A DNA stretch of 64,000 nt. Origin: Hyphomicrobium sp. GTDB lineage: Bacteria > Pseudomonadota > Alphaproteobacteria > Rhizobiales > Hyphomicrobiaceae. The stretch is taken from NCBI GenBank assembly GCA_003987725.1, contig RXJH01000010.1, positions 124,001 through 188,000 of the forward strand, written 5' to 3'. Position 1 is the stretch's first letter. Every line of letters starts with the position of its first letter. Of the stretch, positions 1-8,557 are shown one piece after another. The notes under the pieces were generated by a model. That model saw nothing but the letters and a program-made list of their open reading frames with translations. It searched no databases and was not told the origin of the DNA. Position numbers and translations under genes: made by a program.

Positions 1-626
1 AATGCCAAAGATCGGACCAGTAATTCCGTTCGCTGTGCGAGGCTTCGAGGACGCGCAGATGCGTTTGCTCAGATCGAGAAATCGGATGATTCCTCCACTC
101 TTCTATTGGAGGGGATTTGTTCTCTGACGGCATGAGACGGCCATATCGCCCGTGAATAGGCGAAGCCGCTGCACCGTTATTTTCTTGAAGGAAATCTACC
201 GAACGACGGGTGAAACCTGTTCACCCGATCTTAGGTTATGGGCTTGGTTAAATTGCCCGGCGCGAATCCGTTCCTCGTTCGCGCATATTCGCTTTTCGCA
301 GAAAACGGCCTTCACCGTCAACTTATTTGACCGGATTATCCTGCATCTGTGGACATTTGGTCATCCACGGTGCGGATACGCATCTCTTTGGACGAAACGC
401 ATCGCGCATTAGCAAACGTCGTTCATTTCGCCAACAAATATGGCGGAAATTCAGGCGCCCAATTTAATTATACGCCGTCCACTGACAATTATAAATAATC
501 CGTCAACCCTTTTGAGCAATTCCCCTGCAGCGCTCCACGGCGAAGGGTATTGCTTTCCGAAGCACTTTAAATTTTTCGCTAATTTACGGCCGAATAGAGC
601 ATTTTCTGTAATCAAGGACTCGCAAC
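1..626. other. gene-free 5' region with AT-rich stretch
   Basis: I see no convincing gene here. Two open frames (152-412 and 440-814) have atypical composition, no recognisable domain and no good ribosome binding site, and the second runs into the gene that starts at 627. Bases 450-600 are clearly richer in A+T than the rest of the window (for example around 465-500) and probably hold the promoter of the 627 gene. I could not assign -35/-10 boxes with confidence. Confidence 0.5.
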
Positions 627-1655
627 GTGGCGGCCGATGCTCACAACGACGATGGCACCGGTGCTGTTCGGCGTCTTCGCAGTCAGCGGTTCACGCGCTC
701 ATCGCAGCCGGGCGAAATCGCGCCCGTACAGGGCGACGACCTTCCTATTTGTTTTTCCTCCTTCCCGCCCGAGGAAGAAGGCACTCGCGCGCGTTTCATT
801 TCCGGTGCGGCTGAGCTTGCGGAGTCCATCGCTGAAAGGTTGCAAGCGTGGATAGATCGCATCAGTCAAAGTATCTCGAGCATTTCAATTCGCCGTCCCA
901 CGCCGAAGGAAACTGAGATTATCGCGCGGGTGGGACTGGTTCTGCTCTTCCTCCCGCTTGTGATCCTATTCTCCCCCGTTGGCCTACCGCGAACGGAACA
1001 GCCAAAAACTGCGCCACCGCCCTTGCGTTCGGTAGATCGCCTGAGTTTTGGCGATGGCCTGCGATTACAACTCGCGTCGCAACCTGCCTCCTTCCGTTTG
1101 GAAAACGTCGACGACATTGCGGAGTTGAAGATCGCGGTATCAACTCCGCCAGCCGATGATCCGGCAAAGCCGGCCTCTTCAACGGAGGCGCCGCAAGCGG
1201 CTCTCAGCCAATTGCCAGTGCTCGTGATGGACGAACGGCGTTGGAACTTGCCATTCAACAGCCAGGATTACGCGATCGCCGATTTGCCGACGGACCCACA
1301 CGAGTCGTTCAAAACAGAGGTCAGTGCGGCGAGCTTTCCGGAAGGGATAGAAAGCCTAGCTGCTCAAAGCGATATGCCGGTGACCGCGCCTCTCGCGCAG
1401 GCGAAGCGTCCAGCCGAAAGGGGCAAACGCGTTCTTGCTTATTCGCGCCGCGCCCCCCGGGTCAATCGCATGCCGCCGACGGTTGTCGAAACGGTCGTCG
1501 TCGAACAACAGGAGCCGGCTTTTCCGCCGCTTCTCTTTTTTCTAGGTGGTCCGCCGCAGCAGGAGGCGCCGCCCCTTCCTGCAAAGACTCCGGCGCCGAA
1601 GAGTCAATCTTGGATTCCGAATTCGCTGCAGGATATCTTCAGGGACGAGCCTTGA
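627..1655 (+). CDS. proline-rich membrane-anchored protein of unknown function
   Basis: I do not recognise this 342-residue protein. It has a hydrophilic N-terminal part of about 100 residues, one hydrophobic segment at about residues 107-123 (VGLVLLFLPLVILF), then a long Pro/Ala-rich, low-complexity tail, probably periplasmic. The last 60 residues are rich in PP pairs. The start is GTG at 627, supported by AAGGA eight bases upstream. The topology (single membrane anchor, Pro-rich extension) resembles cell-envelope linker proteins, but no family can be named. Its 3' end overlaps the convergent monooxygenase gene by 17 bp. The high-GC third positions in this frame support real coding. Confidence 0.6.
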   Translation: MAADAHNDDGTGAVRRLRSQRFTRSSQPGEIAPVQGDDLPICFSSFPPEEEGTRARFISGAAELAESIAERLQAWIDRISQSISSISIRRPTPKETEIIARVGLVLLFLPLVILFSPVGLPRTEQPKTAPPPLRSVDRLSFGDGLRLQLASQPASFRLENVDDIAELKIAVSTPPADDPAKPASSTEAPQAALSQLPVLVMDERRWNLPFNSQDYAIADLPTDPHESFKTEVSAASFPEGIESLAAQSDMPVTAPLAQAKRPAERGKRVLAYSRRAPRVNRMPPTVVETVVVEQQEPAFPPLLFFLGGPPQQEAPPLPAKTPAPKSQSWIPNSLQDIFRDEP

Positions 1656-2679
1656 TGCTTTCGCGCACGAGCGGCGCGACCGCCGTTCCAAGGAGCTCTA
1701 TCGATTTCAACATCGCCTGATGTTCTGTTGCTGCGGAACTCATCTGAAACGTGAACCGCGAAACACCGCCGAGATCGTCGCTCGCTTCACGCAATTTCCG
1801 AGCTACCGTATCCGGATCGCCGATCAGAAACGCGCCGCCCGGGCCGCACTGGGCATCGAACTGGGCACGCGTAACAGGAGGCCATCCCCGTTCACGTCCG
1901 ATCTCGGTGAACATGTGAGACCATCCCGGGAAAAAGGTATCCCTGGCCTCGGCTGAGGTCTCCGCGACGAAGCCGAGTGCGTGCACGCCCACTCGTTGGT
2001 GTTCCGGCGGGTGTCCGGCACGGCGCCAGGCTTCGCGATAGAGATCGACGAGCGGGCGAAAGCGCCGGAATTCGCCGCCGATGATCGCGACCATCAAAGG
2101 CAATCCCAGGAGACCAGCGCGCGCGAACGATTGCCGCGTTCCGCCAACGCCCAGCCAAATGGGAAGCTCCTCTTGGTACGGCCGCGGATAGATGCCTTGT
2201 CCGGAAAGCCCGGGTCGAAATTTGCCCGACCAGTGGACTTCCTCTTTCGCGCGAATCTCCAGCAGCAACCCCAGTTTTTCGGCGAACAGCGCGTCGTAGT
2301 CCTCGAATCGCAATCCGAATAATGGATAGGCCTCACCGAACGAACCGCGACCGACAACGATCTCGGCGCGACCCTTCGAAATCAGGTCGAGCGTTGCGAA
2401 CTCCTGAAAGACGCGCACGGGATCAGCCGCGCTCAAGACTGTGACTGCGCTCGTCAGCCGGATCGATTTGGTTCGCGCCGCTGCGGCTGCGAGGATGACT
2501 GCGGGTGCGGAGTCGAGGAACTCGGGCCGATGGTGCTCGCCAATACCGAAAACGTCGAGGCCGCACCTATCGGCTGTTTCTATTTCCTCGATGAGATTTG
2601 CTATCCGGTCTGCGGGCGACGGCTGAGCGGCGGAAGCGTCCGACATTATCGCGGCAAAGCTATCGATGCCTAGTTCCAA
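1639..2679 (-). CDS. LLM-class flavin-dependent oxidoreductase (luciferase-like monooxygenase)
   Basis: This 346-residue protein has the TIM-barrel pattern of bacterial luciferase-like monooxygenases, which use reduced FMN or F420: GIGEHHRPEF near residues 45-54, a LTSAVTVLS strand near residue 80, and GRAEIVVGRGSFGEAYPLFG near residues 103-122. The last motif is typical of the subgroup annotated as LLM oxidoreductases of unknown substrate. The start is a TTG at 2679 with AGGGG about nine bases upstream; family members commonly begin with MELGI, which supports it. It is transcribed alone and overlaps the preceding convergent gene by 17 bp. The substrate cannot be predicted from sequence. It could be an alkanal-type or an F420-type enzyme. 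Confidence 0.85.
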   Translation of the reverse strand: MELGIDSFAAIMSDASAAQPSPADRIANLIEEIETADRCGLDVFGIGEHHRPEFLDSAPAVILAAAAARTKSIRLTSAVTVLSAADPVRVFQEFATLDLISKGRAEIVVGRGSFGEAYPLFGLRFEDYDALFAEKLGLLLEIRAKEEVHWSGKFRPGLSGQGIYPRPYQEELPIWLGVGGTRQSFARAGLLGLPLMVAIIGGEFRRFRPLVDLYREAWRRAGHPPEHQRVGVHALGFVAETSAEARDTFFPGWSHMFTEIGRERGWPPVTRAQFDAQCGPGGAFLIGDPDTVARKLREASDDLGGVSRFTFQMSSAATEHQAMLKSIELLGTAVAPLVRESIKARP

Positions 2680-2890
2680 GCGAATTGCCCCTAACCGAAC
2701 GTTGCCGCAGTTACGCTTTTCTTATCGGCAATGCGGTCGCGTTGCCAACCAAAAGCCGAATGCATTTTTGGTGTCTCGTGCCAGGTATGGCGCACCGGTG
2801 CGTTTGATCTGCCCTGGGCGTTAGCGACTGATTAAAGATGACACGGAGCGGCGTTCGATTTTGGATAGGCCGCGAAGCAAGGCGCAACGG

Positions 2891-3556
2891 CTATTTGCGT
2901 TCGCCGGAAAAGATCATGTCGAGTTGCACTTCAAACATCTCGCCGATATCGACGGGGTTTGCCTTATCCAAAAACTTGTTGATCACGATGCCGGCCCAAA
3001 TCGGCGCCAAAAGTAAATGCGGGTTTTTGACGAGCCGGTCGTTCACCGGCTCTCCTGACTTTCTCGCCGAAATCGCGAGGCGTTTGATTTTTTCGGTGAG
3101 CGGATCGATCACGTCCCGGCGATAGATTTCGACCAGCGCCGGAAAACGCGCGCCTTCAGCGATGACGACGCGCGCGATGTCCGCACGGCTTTTCTTATCG
3201 ATGTTGCGAATGGATGCAAGGAGCGTACGACGCAGGAAAGCTTCCACGCTCTCGCCCGGACCTCTTTTCGACTCGTCCACATCGATATGCGCGCGGACGA
3301 TCTCCTGCTGTACCACTGCGGAGAAGAGAGCTTCCTTGGCTTCGAAGTAACGGTAGATCAGCCCCTTAGCAACGCCCGCACGCCTCGAAACGTTTTCAAT
3401 CGTTGCCTCAGCGAAACCTTTTTCAAGAAATTCCGCTAGTGCAGCATCGACGATCGTTTGCCGCGTCTGAGCCGTTTTCTCGGGGCTTGCGCCACGCCGC
3501 CGAACCGCTACGGGACGGCGGCTCGCCTGCCGGAGATCCTGAGTGTTCTTTTGCAT
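2891..3556 (-). CDS. TetR/AcrR family repressor of the adjacent efflux operon
   Basis: This 221-residue protein has a TetR N-terminal helix-turn-helix at about residues 30-78 (RQTIVDAALAEFLEKGF, then AGVAKGLIYRYFEAKEALF), followed by an all-helical ligand-binding domain. It is divergent from the FUSC/DUF1656/HlyD operon that starts 199 bp away, and a TGAC-T-GTCA palindrome lies between the -35 and -10 boxes of that operon. The arrangement is typical of a local repressor relieved by the exported compound. About 35 residues precede the HTH and are rich in Arg, as in several rhizobial TetR proteins. The start is ATG at 3556. Confidence 0.88.
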   Translation of the reverse strand: MQKNTQDLRQASRRPVAVRRRGASPEKTAQTRQTIVDAALAEFLEKGFAEATIENVSRRAGVAKGLIYRYFEAKEALFSAVVQQEIVRAHIDVDESKRGPGESVEAFLRRTLLASIRNIDKKSRADIARVVIAEGARFPALVEIYRRDVIDPLTEKIKRLAISARKSGEPVNDRLVKNPHLLLAPIWAGIVINKFLDKANPVDIGEMFEVQLDMIFSGERK

Positions 3557-3656
3557 ATACCCTCATGTTCAGCCTTGTCGGGCTTTTGCAAGTGAGGTCT
3601 TCCGTTTGCGATGATGACCCATGCATTTTGCGCACGCTCAAGGTCAGTGCACCGCA

Positions 3657-3685
3657 TTGACAAAAGTGACTGTCAGTTCATTTAT
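3657..3685 (+). promoter_or_regulatory. predicted promoter and TetR operator of the FUSC efflux operon
   Basis: TTGACA at 3657-3662 is a consensus -35 box. ATTTAT at 3680-3685, after a 17-base spacer, can serve as -10. The spacer contains TGAC-T-GTCA at 3667-3675, a perfect four-base inverted repeat around one base, and TGACA/TGTCA arms at 3658-3662 and 3671-3675. A repressor bound here would block RNA polymerase. The position between a tetR gene and its likely target operon supports this reading; the assignment is inference. Confidence 0.55.
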
Positions 3686-3754
3686 GCCTAGACGGGGCAA
3701 TAATCAAGTTTCAATCGCGGGTAAGAGACCTGCTCCCCGATTTCGGGACGTGCG

Positions 3755-5788
3755 ATGGGCCTGCCCACGACACAACAGTGGCTATTCTCCGCTAAGACGT
3801 TCGCGGCAGCTTCGCTCGCGCTGTTTGTCAGTCTTTGGATATCTCTTCCCAACCCATACTGGGCGGTGGCGACTGTCTATATCGCATCCAATCCGTTGTC
3901 GGGTGCGACGCGATCGAAGGCCATCTTCCGCGTGATGGGAACGCTGATCGGCGCGGTCGCTGCCGTCGTCATGGTGCCCAATCTGGCCAATGCGCCGGTG
4001 CTGCTCGTCCTCGCCATGGCAAGCTGGGCAGCACTCTGTCTCTATATATCCCTGCTCGATCGGAGCCCGAGGAGCTACGTGTTTATGCTGGCGGGCTATA
4101 CCGCGGCGCTGATCGGCTTTCCGACCGTCAACGTACCGGACGCGATTTTCGACGTCGCGCTGGCGCGAACGGAGGAGATCATTCTCGGCATTGTGTGTGC
4201 CGCCGTCGTCTCGAGCGTCGTATTTCCGCGACCCGTCGTTACGGCGGTGACGCAGAGGCTCACGGCGTGGCTAAAGAATGCCGATGCGTGTGCGCGCGAT
4301 TCGCTTGGAGCCAAGGCGGGTTCCGAGGCCGATGGGCACCGTCTTCGTCTCGCGGCCGATACGGGCGAGATCGAAAATCTCGCGAGCCACCTCGTCTACG
4401 ATGCGGGAGGCCATCCGGAGCTGCCGCGTCTCATTCGTGAAATCCAGCCGCGAATGCTCATGCTGCTTCCGGTTTTGTCGTCAATTTCGGACGGGCTCCG
4501 CGAGCTTGCTTCCGTTGGTGGTCTGTCAGGCCCGGTGCAGGCTATCGTGGAACGCTTGGACCGCTGGCTCACGCCGGAGTGGTCGAACGATTCACACGAA
4601 CTCGATCGCTTGCGCAATGATATCGACGAACGGATCGAACCGCCCGGTGTTCAACGGACGTGGCGCGATCTCCTGGAACTCACGCTGCTTATGCGGCTAC
4701 GCGATCTCACTGCAATCCGCAGCGATTGCCTCCAGGTGATGGCCGCTATGGCCGGAAATGCTGCGCCTCGCTCGACAGGCTTTAACTATAAGATTAGCGG
4801 CGTTGCCACTCCCGAGCGCCACAACGATCGCGGTCAGGCCCTCGTGTCCGCCATGGTCAGCTTTGCGACAATTGCCGTCTGCTGCACGTTCTGGATCTTA
4901 CTTGCCTGGCCGGAAGGCGGCACGGCCGCGATGATGGCTGCCGTCGCCGGAAGCCTGTTCGCAGCTCAGGACAATCCGGTGCCCTCAATCGTCGCTTTCG
5001 CCAAATGGGCCGTGGTCGCTTCCGCCATGGCCGGACTTTACGTCTTCGGCGTTCTTCCGCACGTCCACAACTTCGAAACGCTGGTGTTGGTGCTCGCGCC
5101 GCCGCTCCTGACGATCGGTCTGCTCATGTCGAAGCCAGAGACATTTCTGATCGGCCTGTCTTTAGGCGTCAATGGCATCGCCACCGTCGGCATCCAGGCA
5201 CACTTCAGTGTGGATACCGCCGGGTTCATGAATGCAAGCATCGCGACGATCTGCGGCGTGGGGCTTGCCGCAGTCATGGCTTCCCTGCTGCGCACAGTCG
5301 GCGCGGAATGGAGCATCCTCCGGCTTGCCAATGCGAACAGAGCAACACTCTCCGAAATAGCAAATGCCGAGGATGCGTCCCAGGACGCGCGGTTGACAGG
5401 CGTCATGCTTGACCGGCTCATACTCCTTGCTCCACGCGCCAAAGCTGCCGGCCACAGGATTCCCGATGCGATCGGAGAACTGCGGCAGGGATTCAATATC
5501 ATCGACCTTCGGCGCGCGCGTCTCGGGCTCACCGCGTATTCGAGACGCCGCGTTGATGCTGTTCTCATAATGTTGAAGCGGCATTATACCGGTGGCTCTT
5601 CTGCACAGGTGCCGACCGCACTTCTTGACGGGATCGATCGCGCTATCGACGCCGTTCGGGACCAGCGCGACGCTTCTGCCCCTAAGGCCTTGCTCGGGCT
5701 CATCGGATTGAGGCGGAGCCTCTTCCCCGGGCAACCAGCGCCGCCGGCTCTCCCACACGCACCGCAACTACTCGAGGCCGCCGAATGA
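3755..5788 (+). CDS. FUSC-family inner-membrane exporter (AaeB-like)
   Basis: This 677-residue protein has two hydrophobic blocks (about residues 10-150 and 365-510), each of several transmembrane helices, separated by and ending in large soluble domains. That is the FUSC / aromatic acid exporter (AaeB) architecture. The first block holds LFVSLWISLPNPYWAVATVY followed by NPLSGATRSKAIFR, the conserved FUSC entry motif, and the second block repeats the pattern around LLAWPEGGTAAMMAAVA. Such proteins export p-hydroxybenzoate-like aromatic acids or other amphiphilic acids together with an HlyD adaptor. The next gene starts within its stop codon (ATGA at 5785-5788), so translation is coupled. The substrate is unknown. 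Confidence 0.9.
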   Translation: MGLPTTQQWLFSAKTFAAASLALFVSLWISLPNPYWAVATVYIASNPLSGATRSKAIFRVMGTLIGAVAAVVMVPNLANAPVLLVLAMASWAALCLYISLLDRSPRSYVFMLAGYTAALIGFPTVNVPDAIFDVALARTEEIILGIVCAAVVSSVVFPRPVVTAVTQRLTAWLKNADACARDSLGAKAGSEADGHRLRLAADTGEIENLASHLVYDAGGHPELPRLIREIQPRMLMLLPVLSSISDGLRELASVGGLSGPVQAIVERLDRWLTPEWSNDSHELDRLRNDIDERIEPPGVQRTWRDLLELTLLMRLRDLTAIRSDCLQVMAAMAGNAAPRSTGFNYKISGVATPERHNDRGQALVSAMVSFATIAVCCTFWILLAWPEGGTAAMMAAVAGSLFAAQDNPVPSIVAFAKWAVVASAMAGLYVFGVLPHVHNFETLVLVLAPPLLTIGLLMSKPETFLIGLSLGVNGIATVGIQAHFSVDTAGFMNASIATICGVGLAAVMASLLRTVGAEWSILRLANANRATLSEIANAEDASQDARLTGVMLDRLILLAPRAKAAGHRIPDAIGELRQGFNIIDLRRARLGLTAYSRRRVDAVLIMLKRHYTGGSSAQVPTALLDGIDRAIDAVRDQRDASAPKALLGLIGLRRSLFPGQPAPPALPHAPQLLEAAE

Positions 5789-5988
5789 ACGCGGAACTCA
5801 ATATCTTCGGCGTCTTCGTGCCGTCCATTCTCGTGTGCGCGATCATTGCCTACGTTGCGACGAGCCTGACCGCGCGCGGACTGCGATACCTCGGCGTCTA
5901 TCGTTTCGTGTGGCACCCGTCGTTGTTCAATCTTTGCATTTACGTCTGCTTGCTTGGCGCGAGCGTTATATTTTTTTCGAAGGTTTGA
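5785..5988 (+). CDS. DUF1656 small membrane protein (AaeX-like)
   Basis: This 67-residue protein has two hydrophobic segments (about residues 8-28 and 45-64) and the family start MNAELNIFGVFVPSIL. DUF1656/AaeX proteins are nearly always encoded between a FUSC exporter and its HlyD adaptor, as here. Their function is unknown. Its ATG overlaps the upstream stop codon by four bases, and the adaptor gene begins two bases after its own stop, so the three genes form one transcription unit. Confidence 0.9.
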   Translation: MNAELNIFGVFVPSILVCAIIAYVATSLTARGLRYLGVYRFVWHPSLFNLCIYVCLLGASVIFFSKV

Positions 5989-5990
5989 CG

Positions 5991-6908
5991 ATGGATTCCC
6001 TGATATCCAAGATCGGCCGTTTTGCCGTGACTATCGTTGTGATCGCGTTTGCGGTTTTTGCCGCGTGGCGGCTGTGGGTCCATTACGAGATCGAGCCGTG
6101 GACGCGCGACGGCCGCGTGCGCGCAGATATCATCGCGATTGCGCCTGACGTCTCCGGTCTTGTTACCGAAGTTCTCGTGCGGGACAATCAGGTCGTTCAC
6201 AGAGGTGATGTTCTTTTCCGCATCGATCGCGACCGGTTTCTGCTGGCTCTGCGACAGGCCGAAGCCAACGTCGAGGGGCAGAAGGCAAACTTGGACGCCG
6301 CCCAGAAGGATCTGGTGCGCTATCGCACGATGAGCAGCGTTGCGGTCAGCCAACAGAAGGTCGAGCAGGTGACGGCGACCGAAGCGAAAGCCCAAGCGGA
6401 TTTACATCAGGCGGAGGCGGATCGGGACGTGGCGAAACTCAATCTCGCACGGTCGGAAGTTCTCGCTTCGGTCAATGGTCCGATTACGAACTTCGATTTG
6501 AAGCCCGGAAACTATGTGACGGCAGGAAAGGGCGTCGCGGCGCTCATCGATCAGGATTCGTTTCATGTCGACGGATATTTCGAGGAAACGAAGCTGCCGC
6601 TGATCCACGTCGGCGACAAAGCGACTGTTCGCATGATGGGCGAAGACCGGCCGATCATCGGTCACGTCGAGAGCATTGCAGGCGGCATCGAAGATCGCGA
6701 CAGAAGCAATGGCAGCAACTTGCTTGCGGACGTCAATCCAACCTTCAGCTGGGTGCGCCTTGCTCAACGCATTCCTGTGCGCATCGCGTTGGATGATGTT
6801 CCGGACGGGCTGCGTCTCGTTGCCGGCCGGACCTCGACAGTGGTTATCAACCCCTCACCGGATGACCGAAAAAGCGTTGCGGGCGGGAAATCATCGCAAG
6901 ACCACTGA
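5991..6908 (+). CDS. HlyD-family membrane fusion protein (AaeA-like efflux adaptor)
   Basis: This 305-residue adaptor has an N-terminal signal anchor (about residues 10-27), a biotinyl-lipoyl-like half motif (PWTRDGRVRADIIAIAPDVSG, then VRDNQVVHRGDVLFRID), a coiled-coil hairpin at about residues 85-150, and a beta-barrel part with NFDLKPGNYVTAG. It bridges the FUSC pump to an outer-membrane channel. The start is ATG at 5991, two bases after the DUF1656 stop; the frame stays open upstream, but that extension lies inside the neighbour. No outer-membrane factor is encoded next to it, so the complex probably borrows a TolC homologue encoded elsewhere. Confidence 0.9.
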   Translation: MDSLISKIGRFAVTIVVIAFAVFAAWRLWVHYEIEPWTRDGRVRADIIAIAPDVSGLVTEVLVRDNQVVHRGDVLFRIDRDRFLLALRQAEANVEGQKANLDAAQKDLVRYRTMSSVAVSQQKVEQVTATEAKAQADLHQAEADRDVAKLNLARSEVLASVNGPITNFDLKPGNYVTAGKGVAALIDQDSFHVDGYFEETKLPLIHVGDKATVRMMGEDRPIIGHVESIAGGIEDRDRSNGSNLLADVNPTFSWVRLAQRIPVRIALDDVPDGLRLVAGRTSTVVINPSPDDRKSVAGGKSSQDH

Positions 6909-7009
6909 GTGCGTCGGCCGTCATTCCGCCATGCCGCCATCCAACATATTGTGAGAAGCCGAACGGCGGAGATCAATGTAGATTAGGTGGCGTCGAAAGG
7001 GATCTGGAT

Positions 7010-7900
7010 ATGACTGCTCATCAACACGTCGCATCCGACCTTCTAGGACTTATCCGGCGTGCGTATCTCTCCAGGCGTCGCTTCATGACGGCATCAGCAG
7101 CGGCTGCCGCGGGCTACACACTCGCAGCCGGACCCGTTCGCGCGAACCCGATTACGACGAGCGCCGAAGGTCTCGATACCGGCACCGCGACGATTGAAAC
7201 TTCCGAAGGTGCCATGCCGGCCTATTACGCAAAGCCGACGGGCGTACGCAATCCGCCAATCATTCTAGTCTGTATGGAGGTCTTCGGTCTTCACGCCTAC
7301 ATCAAGGACGTGACGCGGCGTCTTGCAAAGCTCGGCGCTTTTGCGATTGCTCCGGATTATTATTTCAAGCTTGGCGACCTCACGAAGATCAGCGACATCA
7401 AGGAACTGATACCGCTCGTCAACTCAAAAGCCGATTCTGAGCTGATCGCGGACCTCGATGCGACCGTCCGCTGGGGCAAGAGCCAGGGCGGCGATTCAGC
7501 GAAGCTCGGCATTTTAGGCTTTTGCCGTGGCGGCCGGACCGTGTGGGTCTATTGCGCCGCCAATCCCGATGTCAAAGCGGGCGTTGCGTTCTATGGCTCG
7601 CTCGTCGATCCGGAAGCACAAAGGAAGGTCTGGCCGAAAAGCCCCATCGAGCTTGCGGCCGACATGAAGGCTCCCGTGCTCGGTCTTTACGGCGGCGACG
7701 ATCAAGGCATCCCGCCGGCCCAGGTCGATATGATGAAGGCCGCCTTAGCAGCTGCGGGAAAAACAGCGGAATTCAAAATTTATCCGGGCGCGCCGCATGG
7801 TTTCCATGCCGATTACCGTCCCAGCTACCATGCGGAAGCGGCCAAAGATGCCTGGATACAGGCGGAGAATTGGTTCAAGCGATGGTCTGTCTTGCCGTGA
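7010..7900 (+). CDS. Tat-exported dienelactone hydrolase family protein
   Basis: This 296-residue alpha/beta hydrolase begins with a twin-arginine signal (SRRRFMTASAAAAAG, about residues 21-35) ending near VRA, so it is exported folded. The dienelactone hydrolase triad is visible: nucleophile C172 in GFCRGGR, an Asp at 230-231 in GGDDQGIP, and H263 in PHGFHADY. E90 in CMEVFG matches the conserved Glu that activates the Cys in this family. The length fits DLH proteins with a leader. Known relatives hydrolyse dienelactones or other small esters. The substrate is not predictable, and the gene appears monocistronic. Confidence 0.88.
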   Translation: MTAHQHVASDLLGLIRRAYLSRRRFMTASAAAAAGYTLAAGPVRANPITTSAEGLDTGTATIETSEGAMPAYYAKPTGVRNPPIILVCMEVFGLHAYIKDVTRRLAKLGAFAIAPDYYFKLGDLTKISDIKELIPLVNSKADSELIADLDATVRWGKSQGGDSAKLGILGFCRGGRTVWVYCAANPDVKAGVAFYGSLVDPEAQRKVWPKSPIELAADMKAPVLGLYGGDDQGIPPAQVDMMKAALAAAGKTAEFKIYPGAPHGFHADYRPSYHAEAAKDAWIQAENWFKRWSVLP

Positions 7901-7994
7901 CTGTTTTCGTTCAACATTGAGGGTGCGTCGCAGGAACTTCGCAGTCGGCTTCCGGGTTCTCCAGATTAGTGGCACCAAACTGATGAGGTCAGAC

Positions 7995-8396
7995 ATGTGC
8001 GACTATTCTCTAGAAATGTTTCAGAGCAGGCCGGCGCGACGGGGCGAGGAGTACATCAGCAATAAGTTTCCGAGCGGAACCGTTGGTTTTGTAGCCCGCG
8101 GTGATCAGTCGGTCGCTATTTGCATGGCGTGCGATATGGAGCTTCAGCTTTCCGGCATTTCGTCGTTCATTCAAGAACATGCGGATGTATCGGACCGGGA
8201 AAGCGCTACGTTCACGCAGGTGGACGGGCCATTTCACCGTGACGCTATCCGCTTTAGGAACGGCCGAGTGATAACGCTTCAGGCTCTGGGGCCAGGCGTC
8301 GTGGCGCGCGTTTGCGACACGCAGATCGAACGCCCACTGGCTATGCCGGTGAAGGAAGAAGCGGCTATGCCAGAGAAGGAAGAAGCCCTCGTCTGA
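7995..8396 (+). CDS. conserved hypothetical protein, MCDYSL family
   Basis: This 133-residue soluble protein opens with MCDYSLEMFQSRPARRGEEY. From memory, this opening is shared by a family of short Hyphomicrobiales proteins without assigned function. The body is a predicted mixed alpha/beta domain with Cys residues in CMAC (about residues 44-47). The tail carries a short imperfect repeat, AMPVKEEA then AMPEKEEA. The start is ATG at 7995; an in-frame ATG lies four codons upstream at 7983. A strong hairpin follows at 8424-8449. No signal peptide or membrane segment is visible. Confidence 0.7.
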   Translation: MCDYSLEMFQSRPARRGEEYISNKFPSGTVGFVARGDQSVAICMACDMELQLSGISSFIQEHADVSDRESATFTQVDGPFHRDAIRFRNGRVITLQALGPGVVARVCDTQIERPLAMPVKEEAAMPEKEEALV

Positions 8397-8423
8397 CGGC
8401 CCGGCTTCAACGATCATTACCGG

Positions 8424-8449
8424 GAGCACTCGAGTGGACTCGGGTGCTC
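8424..8449. terminator. terminator-like hairpin between convergent genes
   Basis: Arms 8424-8434 and 8439-8449 pair over 11 positions with one T-G wobble around a TGGA loop. It sits between the end of the 7995 gene and the convergent tonB gene. There is no clean T-run on either strand, so it may act with Rho or only as a transcript end barrier. Confidence 0.5.
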
Positions 8450-8557
8450 TCGTGCTATTCTGGTTTCATATTGGTTTTCAGCGCGGACCGCATTTGTGCA
8501 ATGTGCGGTCTTCCGCCTTTGGAGCTTGTTGGCCAGTCGGACGAGTCCGCGAGGGCC

